DNA of 64,000 bases from Struthio camelus (taxonomy: Eukaryota; Chordata; Aves; Struthioniformes; Struthionidae): the NCBI RefSeq assembly GCF_040807025.1, contig NC_090956.1, forward strand, positions 4,018,517 to 4,082,516. Direction: 5' to 3'. This document shows, piece by piece, positions 1 through 29,000 of this stretch (within the stretch, counting starts at the first letter, position 1; every line of letters begins with the position of its first letter). Below the pieces are notes generated by a model that ran no database searches, was not told the DNA's origin, and saw only the letters and a list, made by a program, of their open reading frames with translations. Made by a program: the position numbers and the translations under genes.

Positions 1-1179
1 GGGGTCACTCCGCGCAGGACGGAGGGTGCCAGGCGGGCGTACACCCAGCGTTTTCCTGGCAGACCGGTATCTGGCACAAGCAGCAGGAAGGGGGAGACGG
101 GGGCGCTCAGACCACGCAGCCAGCATGTGCAGACACCAAAGGCTTTGCAGTCCAAGGAGCTACCATCAAATCGCCGGCTTTCCAGGCAAACCAGGATCGT
201 TGCCTTGTGAGCACAGCTGCAAGAAGAAAAGCGCTCAGGTCCTCCAGCAAGTGCCCAGCTGCCGCAGGGGGCTGCTGGGGGCCTCGTGCTGCCATGCCGC
301 TGCCGGAGAGCCCCGAGCCCAGGGCAAGCGGCCGGGAAGCGGGGAGGCAGCAGGGAGGGGGGCCACGCTGCTCAGAGCTCCCTCCCCACGGCCAGAGCCA
401 AGGCAGGAATCTTATTATCCCGGCATCCTACTGCAGAGACGTCTTTTTGCAGCCCAAGCAAGCAAGCGCTTAGCTGCACCGAGAGGCACCGCCGAGCCAG
501 TGCGGGAAGCCTGGGCATCGCCTGCCGGCTCCTAACGCCCGTCTGCTGCCGCAGTCCAGCCAGCCGGCGCTGTCCCCTTCCCCTGGGCGGGAAGCTGTGC
601 CGGGGGGAACGGGCGCCGAGGCAGTCCCTCGGCATTAAGCGGAAGCACTGAGCCGACCCCGCGCTATCCCCAACTGAAATGCAGAAAGGAGGGAGCCAGC
701 ACCGCAGACAGGAGGGATCCTGCACCGCAGACAGGAGGGATCCTGCACCGCAGACAGGAGGGATCCAGCACCACAGAAAGGGGGGATCCAGCACTGCAGA
801 CAGGAGGGATCCAGCACCGCTCCGTGCCACGCGCCAGGCCCGGAGCAAGGCAGTAACACGTTGAGGGCGAGCTCGTCCACCAGAAGCACCGGACTGGCCC
901 CAGCGCCGGGTGCAAAGACCCCCCCGAGCCCGCGGGAAACACCCCACGACGGGGACTCCGGCGTCGCTCCTGCCACCGGCTCCTCTGGCCCAGCTGGGGC
1001 TTTCGGGGCGCTCGACGGGCTCCCTGGCATCAGGGCGACCGCGGAGCTTCGGCCCCCTCCTCCTCCTCCCCGCAGCAGGCACGGCGTCCGCCGGTCTGTC
1101 TGTGGTTTGCACAGCCTTCGGCCGGGCTCTGCGGGGCCAGGCGCCGCGGCGCAGCCCCGGGCAGCCGGGCAGCTCGGGC
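1..1179 (-). other. Probable NT5M 3'UTR / downstream flank
   Basis: Sequence past the NT5M stop codon on the minus strand. I found no canonical AATAAA or ATTAAA on the minus strand here, so the transcript end is either left of the window or uses a variant signal. It is GC-rich, holds the 23-bp minisatellite at 681-818, and shows no supported coding exon on either strand. Confidence 0.5.
681..818. repeat. Minisatellite, 6 copies of a 23-bp unit
   Basis: Six head-to-tail units of exactly 23 bp (starts 681, 704, 727, 750, 773, 796), consensus core GCAGACAGGAGGGATCC followed by a short variable tail. The second and third units are identical. The first and fifth are the most diverged (GCAGAAAGG and ACAGAAAGG openings). 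It lies in the presumed NT5M 3'UTR. The period is not a multiple of three and no conserved coding frame runs through it. Confidence 0.93.
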
Positions 1180-6682
<5,503 letters not shown>

Positions 6683-7101
6683 TTTTATTTCAAGCGAGCA
6701 GCCTGCAAGCAGGCGGACCTGGCAGCTGCGAGGGGAAGGAGCGGCGGGATGCAAGGGAGAGGCAGGGGGGAGGCAGGGGGGATGCGAAGGGGGTGCGAAG
6801 GGGATGCAACGGCCCGTCCTCGCCCCCAGCCCCCTCCGCCCCTCCCCGCCCCATCCCTCTCCGCTCAAGCAAGCGCGAAGCCGGCGCCGCCCGGCAGCCG
6901 CGGCCCGGGGCGGGCCGCTGCCATCGCCCCGACCCGGCAGTGCAAAGCCCAGTTCCTCTTCCCGGTGCCTGGCCGAGCCCGGAGCAGCGGCACCGCCTTA
7001 AAGCGGCACAAGCGCCCTGCGGAGCGCGGTGCGGCCGCGCCTCCGCGCCGCCGCCGCGGCTGCAGCCCCGCGCCCGGCCGCCGCCGCCCGCAGCCTCTCG
7101 G
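6683..7101 (-). promoter_or_regulatory. Probable NT5M promoter / CpG-rich 5' flank
   Basis: This is a GC- and CpG-rich segment between the NT5M start and the 53-bp minisatellite. No TATA box in a sensible position was seen. I cannot place the transcription start from sequence alone. The assignment rests on position and base composition. Confidence 0.45.
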
Positions 7102-10085
7102 CTGCAGCCACGCGTGCCCCGGCGTGCACCCCCTCCGGGCACAGCCAGCGTGGGCTGCAGCCACGCGCGCCCTGGCGTGCACCCCCTCCGGGCACAGCCA
7201 GCGTGGGCTGCAGCCACGCGTGCCCCGGCATGCACCCCCTCCGGGCACAGCCAGGGTGGGCTGCAGCCACGCGTGCCCCAGTGTGCGCCCCTTCTGCACC
7301 CGCTCAGGGCACAGCCAGGGTGGGCTGCAGCCACGCGTGCCCCGGCGTGCACCCCCTCCGGGCACAGCCAGCGTGGGCTGCAGCCACGCGTGCCCCGGCG
7401 TGCACCCCCTCCGGGCACAGCCAGGGTGGGCTGCAGCCACACGTGCCCCGGCGTGCACCCCCTCCGGGCACAGCCAGGGTGGGCTGCAGCCACGCGTGCC
7501 CCGGCGTGCACCCCCTCCGGGCACAGCCAGCGTGGGCTGCAGCCACGCGTGCCCCGGCATGCACCCGCTCAGGGCACAGCCAGGGTGGGCTGCAGCCATG
7601 CGTGCCCCGGCGTGCACCCCCTCCGGGCACAGCCAGGGTGGGCTGCAGCCACACGTGCCCCGGCGTGCACCCCCTCCGGGCACAGCCAGCGTGGGCTGCA
7701 GCCACGCGTGCCCCGGCGTGCACCCCCTCCGGGCACAGCCAGGGTGGGCTGCAGCCACGCGTGCCCCGGCGTGCACCCCCTCCGGGCACAGCCAGGGTGG
7801 GCTGCAGCCACGCGTGCCCCGGCATGCACCCCTTCTGCACCCGCTCAGGGCACAGCCAGGGTGGGCTGCAGCCACGCGTGCCCCGGCGTGCACCCCCTCC
7901 GGGCACAGCCAGGGTGGGCTGCAGCCACGCGTGCCCCGGCATGCACCCCCTCCGGGCACAGCCAGGGTGGGCTGCAGCCACGCGTGCCCCGGCGTGCACC
8001 CCCTCCGGGCACAGCCAGCGTGGACTGCAGCCACGCGTGCCCCGGCGTGCACCCCCTGCGGGCACAGCCAGGGTGGGCTGCAGCCACGCGCGCCCTGGCG
8101 TGCACCCCCTCCGGGCACAGCCAGGGTGGGCTGCAGCCACGCGTGCCCCGGCGTGCACCCCCTCCAGGCACAGCCAGGGTGGGCTGCAGCCACGCGTGCC
8201 CCAGGGTGCACCCCCTCCGGGCACAGCCAGCGTGGGCTGCAGCCACGCGTGCCCCGGCATGCACCCCCTCCGGGCACAGCCAGGGTGGGCTGCAGCCACG
8301 CGTGCCCCGGCGTGCACCCCCTCCGGGCACAGCCAGGGTGGGCTGCAGCCACGCGTGCCCCGGCGTGCACCCCCTCCGGGCACAGCCAGGGTGGGCTGCA
8401 GCCACGCGTGCCCCGGCGTGCACCCCCTCCGGGCACAGCCAGGGTGGGCTGCAGCCACGCGTGCCCCGGCGTGCACCCCCTCCGGGCACAGCCAGGGTGG
8501 GCTGCAGCCACGCGTGCCCCGGCGTGCACCCCCTCCGGGCACAGCCAGCGTGGGCTGCAGCCACGCGTGCCCCGGCGTGCACCCCCTCCGGGCACAGCCA
8601 GCGTGGGCTGCAGCCACGCGTGCCCCGGCGTGCACCCCCTCCGGGCACAGCCAGGGTGGGCTGCAGCCACGCGTGCCCCGGCGTGCACCCCCTCCGGGCA
8701 CAGCCAGGGTGGGCTGCAGCCACGCGTGCCCCGGCATGCACCCCCTCCGGGCACAGCCAGGGTGGGCTGCAGCCACGCGCGCCCTGGCGTGCACCCCCTC
8801 CGGGCACAGCCAGGGTGGGCTGCAGCCACGCGTGCCCCGGCGTGCACCCCCTCCGGGCACAGCCAGCGTGGGCTGCAGCCACGCGTGCCCCGGCGTGCAC
8901 CCCCTCCGGGCACAGCCAGCGTGGGCTGCAGCCACGCGTGCCCCGGCGTGCACCCCCTCCGGGCACAGCCAGGGTGGGCTGCAGCCACGCGTGCCCCGGC
9001 GTGCACCCCCTCCGGGCACAGCCAGGGTGGGCTGCAGCCACGCGTGCCCCGGCATGCACCCCCTCCGGGCACAGCCAGGGTGGGCTGCAGCCACGCGCGC
9101 CCTGGCGTGCACCCCCTCCGGGCACAGCCAGCGTGGGCTGCAGCCACGCGTGCCCCGGCATGCACCCCCTCCGGGCACAGCCAGGGTGGGCTGCAGCCAC
9201 GCGTGCCCCAGTGTGCGCCCCTTCTGCACCCGCTCAGGGCACAGCCAGGGTGGGCTGCAGCCACGCGTGCCCCGGCGTGCACCCCCTCCAGGCACAGCCA
9301 GGGTGGGCTGCAGCCACGCGTGCCCCGGCGTGCACCCCCTCCGGGCACAGCCAGCGTGGGCTGCAGCCACGCGTGCCCCGGCGTGCACCCCCTCCGGGCA
9401 CAGCCAGGGTGGGCTGCAGCCACGCGCGCCCCGGCGTGCACCCCCTCCGGGCACAGCCAGCGTGGGCTGCAGCCACGCGTGCCCCGGCGTGCACCCCCTC
9501 CGGGCACAGCCAGGGTGGGCTGCAGCCACGCGTGCCCCGGCGTGCACCCCCTCCGGGCACAGCCAGGGTGGGCTGCAGCCACGCGTGCCCCAGGGTGCAC
9601 CCCCTCCGGGCACAGCCAGGGTGGGCTGCAGCCACGCGTGCTCCGGCGTGCGCCCCTTCTGCACCCGCTCAGGGCACAGCCAGGGTGGGCTGCAGCCACG
9701 CGCGCCCCGGCGTGCACCCCCTCCGGGCACAGCCAGGGTGGGCTGCAGCCACGCGTGCCCCAGGGTGCACCCCCTCCGGGCACAGCCAGGGTGGGCTGCA
9801 GCCACGCGTGCCCTGGCGTGCACCCCCTCCGGGCACAGCCAGGGTGGGCTGCAGCCACGCGTGCCCCAGGGTGCACCCCCTCCGGGCACAGCCAGGGTGG
9901 GCTGCACCGACGCGTGCCCTGGCGTGCACCCACTCCGTGCATAGCCAGGGTGGGCTGCGCACACGTGTGCCCCGGGGTGCGCCCCTTCTGCGCCCACTCC
10001 AGGCGGCCAGGGTGGGCTGCAGCCACGCGTGCCCCGGCGTGTGCCCCCTCCGCGCATAGCCAGGGTGAGCTGCACCCACACCTGG
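7102..10085. repeat. GC-rich minisatellite, 55 tandem copies of a 53-bp unit
   Basis: The unit begins CTGCAGCCACGCGTGCC and ends CAGCCAGGGTGGG. The first starts fall at 7102, 7155, 7208, 7261; counting to the last well-formed unit (about 10018) gives 55 copies. Four units are 64 bp because of an 11-bp insertion in the middle (CCCCTTCTGCACCCGCTCAG type, starting near 7261, 7808, 9187 and 9622); a fifth, decayed, 63-bp unit starts at 9955. Sequence is very homogeneous inside and degenerates only over the last four units. Recurring point variants are AGCG/AGGG, CGTG/CATG, CGCGCCCTGG and CACACGTG. Each unit carries about five CpGs and three palindromes (CTGCAG, CACGCGTG, GTGCAC). The unit contains no stop trinucleotide on either strand, so large ORFs cross it in several frames. 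No protein is supported. Confidence 0.97.
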
Positions 10086-11500
10086 TCCAGGTGACATGCC
10101 ACCGAGGCAATGCGGGTGGGAGATACCCACTCTGGGCGCTTGGTCCCAAAGGGAGGCAGCGTAGCGAGAGGTGGCACGACCCAGAGCTGATGTTCTTGGC
10201 CAAAATGCTTCGCTGCCGCAGTTTCCTGACTTCTCGCATGGGGCGAGACCCTTTCCTTCAGGGTGTCTGTGTTTCAGTGCCCCGCAACACCCGTTAATCT
10301 CCCCTTGCCTGCTTGTTGCCACAGACGCTCTCCCCTCTGCGGTGTCTGTCCATACCTGTTTTGGAGCTGATGTGCTAGTACATGTTTTGGGGCACAATGT
10401 GCATATGTAACCCATGCGATGATTTTGGCAGCTAAACCTTAACGTACAATATGTGTGTTTCTACCAATGCACAGAGAGGAGTTATACTTTGCCCAGATTT
10501 TCATTAGATATGATGCGGTTCTGCCCATATGGGTGACAGAAACTTTTAAAAGAAGGTATCAGGACCCAGAAGAACGCTTAAGATGTGACGATAATGTATG
10601 GTGCTACAAGAGTTGACATGTCATAAGTGGACTATGCAGAGAGGAACTCAAGGTATTAGATTTCTAAGGGCTGACTGTCACAGAAACTACCTGCTGTAAA
10701 GGTTTGTATGATCTTTGGTCATGCGTTAGAATAATGTGGTGAACAAAACATTTAGGGGATTAAAGCTGATGGAGAAGACTGCAGAGGGTGACTAACAAGA
10801 TGAGGCAAGTGCTGAGCTGGGAAAGAGGAGATACTGGTTGATAGTAATAACAGGACTTTCCAATTCTAGAATATTTCATCTCAATTCCAGAATATTTTTC
10901 AGGGGAATATGTTATCCCTGTTTCACATAGAGGGCAAATGAGCTGCAGAGATCAAGTGATTTGGGTGACGGTCTCAGACTGAATAAAGAAAGGAACAGAA
11001 TTCCTGACAGCCGTGTTGTACATAATGTAAAACATACAGAGAGGTTACGAGGGAAAGTCTGTGATGTTTCAAGTCCATATTCTGCTCTCGCTCACACCAG
11101 ATGCATCATGCTCATGGCAAAGAACGGGATTTCAACATACCTGGCATTTCTAAGCAGCGAGAGAATGCATACACGTCATTCATGCCATAGAAAAAGGTTT
11201 CCTTGTTTGTGGTGTGTCGAAGGACATCCTCCCAGCCCCAACAAATTCCCTGCCCTTAGCAGCTCAGGACAGCGTACCGACAAGTTTGGCTCCGGTAGGG
11301 ATGGAAAACATGCCTGCGATTATATAACTGAGTGAACAGCACTGCTCCTTGGAACCAACTATGCAAACGTTGTTCCCCGACAGGAGGCAACGTAACTGTA
11401 CACGATCACTTGGCAGCCACTGAGTTCAGCCCCTGTAAGAGAGGTAACACAGCTACGAAGAACCAGGTCTCGTTATGAAGTCACTCCCCATGTGAAGGCG
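10086..11500. other. Intergenic sequence between the minisatellite and the COPS3 promoter
   Basis: Base composition falls sharply from the GC-rich array to AT-richer unique DNA. Apart from the MIR-like fragment at about 10900-11015 nothing was recognised. The longest plus-strand ORFs are 124 aa or less and show no domain, repeat or splice structure that would support a gene. Confidence 0.5.
10900..11015 (+). repeat. Degenerate MIR-like (CORE-SINE) fragment
   Basis: The order of segments, a TTTCATCTCA-like stretch, then GTTATCCCTGTTTCACATAG, a G/A-rich part, AAGTGATTTGGGTGACGGTC and a GAACAGAATTCCTGA tail, follows the right half of the ancient MIR family as I remember it. The copy is heavily mutated, so the boundaries are approximate. 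This would be settled by a repeat-library alignment. Confidence 0.5.
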
Positions 11501-12266
11501 GGTAAAAACCCGCCACCGCACGAGAGCAGCACGCGAGGGGATTCGTGGGCAGGTGCTGTCGAGGCTCCCGCGGGAGCCGGCGGGAGGCAAGCGGCACCCG
11601 CCGCAGGCCCCACCGCCACGGCGTGACCGCCGCCGGCCCCGCGCGGGGGCTGACGCTTAACCTCCCGCGGGAAAGCCCTTCGCAGCGGGCAGGCCGTCGC
11701 CCTGGCTGCCCACCTCAGCTGAAGGACCGTCACTGCAGGCCGCGTGCACGTCTGACGTCGCATGGACGGCCGCATGACGTCACGCACTGGGGAGAAGCAG
11801 GGGGGGGCGGCCCGGGAACCCGAGGCGGGAGGCAGGCCCTGACACCGTGACGCAAGCAGGGGCGGGTGACGCCATCATGACGTCACCGGCCTCGCCTCCC
11901 AACCCTGCTGAGTCACGGCCTCCCGCACTAAGATGGCCTCCCGGGCCCGGGGAGCGGGGCGGGCGCTTCCGGCGGGGAGAGGAAGGCGGCGGTTGCCACG
12001 GCGACCACGGCGGGCGGGGTGGGCGGCCGCCGCTCTCGCGAGAGCAGGGGCCGCGGCGGAAGTGACGCGCGGCGGCGGGCGTCTCGCGGCTCCCGCAGCG
12101 GCGGCTGATTGGCCGGCGGCGGCAGCGCCCGTGCCGCAGGCCCCTTCCCGCTTCCCCCGCCGCTCCCGGGCCGGGCCGCCCCCTCCTGCCCTCTCTCCCT
12201 CCCTCCCTCCCCCGCCCGCCCCGCCCCGCCCGCAGCGCGCGCGCGGCCGCGCCGCCAGCCGCCAAG
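11500..12266 (+). promoter_or_regulatory. COPS3 CpG-island promoter
   Basis: A CpG-dense segment runs up to the COPS3 start. Sites visible by eye: full CRE palindromes TGACGTCA at 11775-11782 and 11878-11885; near-CREs at 11753, 11848, 11867 and 12063; an AP-1 site TGAGTCA at 11909-11915; palindrome TCTCGCGAGA at 12034-12043; inverted CCAAT (CTGATTGGCC) at 12105-12114; YY1-like AAGATGGC at 11932 and again over the start codon at 12264. No TATA box was seen. This is the usual look of a TATA-less housekeeping promoter with dispersed starts. Individual site use is inference. Confidence 0.75.
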
Positions 12267-24688
<12,422 letters not shown>

Positions 24689-24817
24689 AATTAATGTTGC
24701 TCACCACTCCGCTTTCAAGTAAAAGCTTAAGAGAATCACGCCTGGAATAGGGCATTGAGGAGTTCCATGAAGAGAGCAGAGAGAACTGAGCTTTGCTTTA
24801 CACCTGGACATTAAGAA

Positions 24818-24823
24818 AATAAA
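24818..24823 (+). terminator. Candidate COPS3 poly(A) signal
   Basis: AATAAA starts 130 nt past the COPS3 stop codon, which fits the short 3'UTR of this gene in mammals. A second AATAAA lies at 25853-25858 and could define a longer form. Confidence 0.55.
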
Positions 24824-27800
24824 AGAACACCCTCTCAGTACTGTATAATTTCAGAAATATGCTCTGCAAAGAAAAAGGAAATCTCAAAAGAAACTTAAGT
24901 CTGTTGTGGATTTATTTATCTTCAGATTAACATCGTTAATGCATTAAATAATCTACCTTTTGTTTTAAAGGGTTTGAATGTTGCTGTGTTTCTGTAGCAG
25001 TCCTTTTCCTCTTTGCAAAAAAGTGTTTATTCAGGGAAGAATACAAGCTAGTGTTGTTTCACTTGCAAGAGAATTACTGGTTTATTATTTTGTATTTGAG
25101 GTTGGCTCCAAGTGCAGATTCATCATATGTATGGTGTGGGGAGTTTGAGTAAAACTCCCTTGAGTTCATAATCTGCATACGCCCGGTGTAGTTGGCTGCT
25201 GTCTAGTAAAGGGTGAAATAAGAACCATGTTCCTCTTCCCAAAAGGGTGAGTGTATTAATGACTCCTTGTAAGGTGGTCTTGCTGAAAAGCAGAAATCAC
25301 TGTAGGGCATCCGTATATGACAGCTATTTATTTCTAAGTTTCTGGGACAAAATATTTCCTAATAATGTTTGCTATTAGATCAAACGTCCTGGGCCTAACC
25401 AAAAGGGTATTTGGAAGACCCTGGTGTTCTGGAGGATGCTTGCTGTGAAGTTGTTCAAGCTGAAAGAAACTTAAATTCTTGCTTCTATATGATAGGACAT
25501 AAATGAGTTTGTTCAACCCTCTAGTACTTTTCTGCGTTGGAAATCAGTCTAAGTGAAGGCCATGCTGTAGATCTTTTCTTTGTTTCTAAAGAAAGCAATT
25601 CCTTATGATAGAATCGTATACAGCTCTCCTAAAAGCAGGGATTTATTTGGAAATAACATGCTGGAATAACATCTGGTTTTTAAACCGCTATTTCAAACAT
25701 CACAGCGTTGTCATTGGGTTCTTTAAGTGCTTCGCTCTTTGAATCGATGGGCTCTCAATTTTTCTGTAGCTCTTAATGTACTTGAAGATTATTACTGTTC
25801 GAGCACCTTTGAAACACTTAATGTCAGTGCAAATCTCCTACTATCAGACATAAATAAACCTGTCATCAAGTCAGAATGTGAGCAGCTCAGCATCCAGTGC
25901 TTCCTACTTAAACACCTGAATAGGAGCTGCTTGCTACTGCTGATGACCTGCCAGTTTTTTTCAGGTGCCTAGGTGGGAACTAAGGATTTCTGGCTCTTGC
26001 CGTGTGGAACTTGTATGTATTGAGGTCACCAGTGGTTGGAAAATATATCGTTTGTGCTTCCAGTGCTGATACAGAACTGTTGGGGTTTTCATTTGAAACG
26101 GGCATCTTAATTCTAGCAGAGCCTCTGTGACTGAGTGCTCTCTAGTAGCAGAGAAGTGTCCACAGGCTGTTCTTTAGGTGGTGAATGAAGTTTTTAAAAG
26201 TATAAAATAGCAGTTTAGTAGCGAACACAGCATAGGTCCATAGCGTTAGTAGCTCACCATTGAGTACTTGTGCTTCCTATCATAGCAACTTCCATATTTG
26301 AAGGCAACTTTTACACCTAATCTTAAAGGAAAATCTTGTTTTTTTTTTTTTTTCACAACTTGCCTTACCAGTCTTGTAATTAAAGATATTTATGATTTTT
26401 AAAGTCTTTTCCTAGTTAATCCTGCAGTGATTTCAATGCTGAACATGCTCATACAATTTTCTGCTCTGGTACTGTGGAAGTGTTAAATATGTGATTCATA
26501 ATGTTGTGGGCTCAAGCGCAAAGTTGGGTGGTAGAAGTATTTACGATCATATGCAGTAGTCACAGAAAGCACTGACAGTGACTAACCCCAAACTGCCACG
26601 TATACAAATATGTGGAAAGCTCGCCTTTTGTCACCAAGGGACCACTTGCCGGGGGAGAATGTATGAAGAATGTTTTCGTGAAGTTTGAGAAGAATGAGAA
26701 ATGTCCACTTCGCATGGCTAACGTTTTGTAGCACTAGTTCCTATTAGTGAACACGGACGTACCTGCTGAGAGCTGTTGCAGTGGCTTTTGTATGTGTGGA
26801 GTTACAAGCAAACTAATACATGCAGCTGGCAAAGGGCAGCTTTTTTTTTTCTTTTTTTTTCCTCTTGCCAAAAGTAGGTAAAGTAAATCATACTACATGT
26901 CAAAAGGATGTAGAAATTGCTATGTGATAGTTTCAAAGCATTGCCCTTAAAAAAACAGATTAAGAATAGCAGCATTTATATATAATCTGAAAGTTTGAGA
27001 CCTGCTAAAGTTTGTTTTCTGATGTGGATAATTGTGCTGCTAAATTCCCTGACTGCTGTTGAAAATTCAAAGTCAGGTCCCACCACTAGAGCTGAGTCGA
27101 TGGAAAGCGTTCACCAAAAGTGCTTTGCAGAAGGGCTTCTAAGCAGGGGGGTCTGATAAATACGTTCAGTCTGGCATCTGCATGTCTTGAGATCCTATTG
27201 AAAGCAAGTCTTCCAGATTTTTAATGGAGTAGCTCCTTCAAGTCTTGGAACTAATAGCGTGGGGCTGTGGCCAGCTGAGAAGCTTTGAGAACACTTGAGC
27301 TTTCTGGTTGTAACTTCTATTCTACCAAAGCCCTTCCCTACAACAAATATAAGGCCACTACGTGCTGTGTTTATCCAAACTTAGGATGTGAGAAGTGCTA
27401 GTTCTTCCAGTCGTGCATGACCGCAAGGTGTGATCACAAAATACTGAGTGCGTGCTTTGATATCTAACCCATATTTTCATGCATCTTCATTAACTGCATT
27501 TTATATCTGCATTAATTAAGGTAACATGAGACTTGCAACTACACTTTTTAGCCACAGGAGGGATCTCCAGTTCAGTTATACGTAGCAGCTACTGATGTGG
27601 GATTTTGGGGGTTTTTTGTTTTGTTTTTTAAAGAAAGGGCTAGAAGTTGCTTGTATACAACCACCTCTCCTATTTTGGTGCCACTGAGGAGCACTAACTA
27701 GTGAACTTTGCTAATACATCTGCAGTATTTCCGTTGCGCCAAATGCTTTTGCGTAATTAAAGTTGCCTCGTTCTACACAAATTCCCTTTCTCTATTCTAC

Positions 27801-29000
27801 AGTACAACTGCGACCCGTTTTGTGTGTTGTCATGGGTTTTCTGTATAACGTAGGAATTGTTTTCTGCATGGCCATACTGGCTGAGGAGGTTAGACCTGAG
27901 AAGCTGTTTAAATGTACTATTGGAAAATAAAGATAACAAACGAGTAATTCTTCTTAATTTGTCTTAAATGGCTGGCCTGAAAGAACGAGATAGTAGGTGT
28001 TTCTTATTTGGCTTTCTCTTGGCTTTTGGGGGGTTCTCTTGTTCTTGTCGCTTCTCAGGACAAGTGATGGCTTACAGTTGGTCGGAGGGAGACTCTAGTT
28101 GTTGTCTGCGCGTCGCCATGCCCTGTGGTCAGGAGTTGTTCAAGCTCTGTTGGTAGCTTTTCAGAGGTTTCCCGGAGTGTTTCAAGTAGGAATAGCTGGT
28201 TCCTTTTGTGCAAGCAGGCGGTAGGACCTCCTTAGGAAGAGCTGCTGCAGGCCCTGGTCCAAGACGGGCTCCAGGGTTAGATGGACTCTGGATCAAACAT
28301 ATGCTGCAAATGAGGTCTCTTTGCATTCAAATCTCATCTCTTGTGTTATGATCACCATCAGAATGATGAGTGCCATTTTCTCCACCAGAAGCATAACTCT
28401 TTAGTCCAAGCATGGCTGCTTGGATCCAAGGGCACATATTGTAGTAATCATTGATCTCTGCTATTTCGGAGGATTTAAACTGTCTGCAGCAATGCAAGGT
28501 GTGCTCAGCTGAATGGTCAAAAGTATATATATCTATATATTTTTTTCTGTTCTCGTGTGAAGAACAATACAACCCTCTCTCTGCCTTAGCGCGGTTTCCA
28601 AAAATGTTATAGATCTATGTTATTCCATGGCAGAAGACTTACCATAGTGCTCAGGTGTTCTAGGGCTCACCTACAGTGGAAGGGGAAGGGGGAGAATCTA
28701 GCAATTGATTATTTTAAAGCCTGAAAGGATAATTATTTCCCCTGGAATTTGAGGTTTATCTCTTCATTGCATTTTCCTAGGGATAAATAGTGAGCTAGTA
28801 CCACTGCCACCACTAATGCCCAACTGGTGCAAGTGAAAGGAGGGGGGATGCGTATAGCAGGAGAGACTAAAACTGGCTTGTTTCTTTTAACTCGAGGTGG
28901 CTGCTCCCTTCCTCCAGGGTCTTAATCTGGGCCTTGCTGGGCTGACTTTCTAGATATAATTAGGGGAAAAAGACAATACTTAAAGGCTTTTTCCATTATC
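24824..29000. other. Intergenic sequence, COPS3 to FLCN
   Basis: About 4.2 kb of AT-rich unique DNA with scattered homopolymer runs (for example poly-T near 26340 and 26841) and an AT-rich stretch near 28525-28550. ORFs are all short (81 aa or less until the FLCN CpG island) and match nothing I recognise. No RNA gene was identified. Confidence 0.5.

Noticed and set aside
372-1112. 246-aa minus-strand ORF with repeated CWIPP/GAGSLLSAV segments
   Set aside because: The repeats come from the 23-bp minisatellite at 681-818, and the ORF lies downstream of the NT5M stop in the 3'UTR or flank.
7102-10085. Regularly repeated array considered as a CRISPR-like locus
   Set aside because: There are no unique spacers: the whole 53-bp period is repeated. 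The context is a vertebrate gene block with no cas genes.
28327-28572. 81-aa minus-strand ORF as a possible small gene or pseudogene
   Set aside because: No recognisable motif, no splice structure and no CpG promoter. The length is within chance expectation for intergenic DNA.
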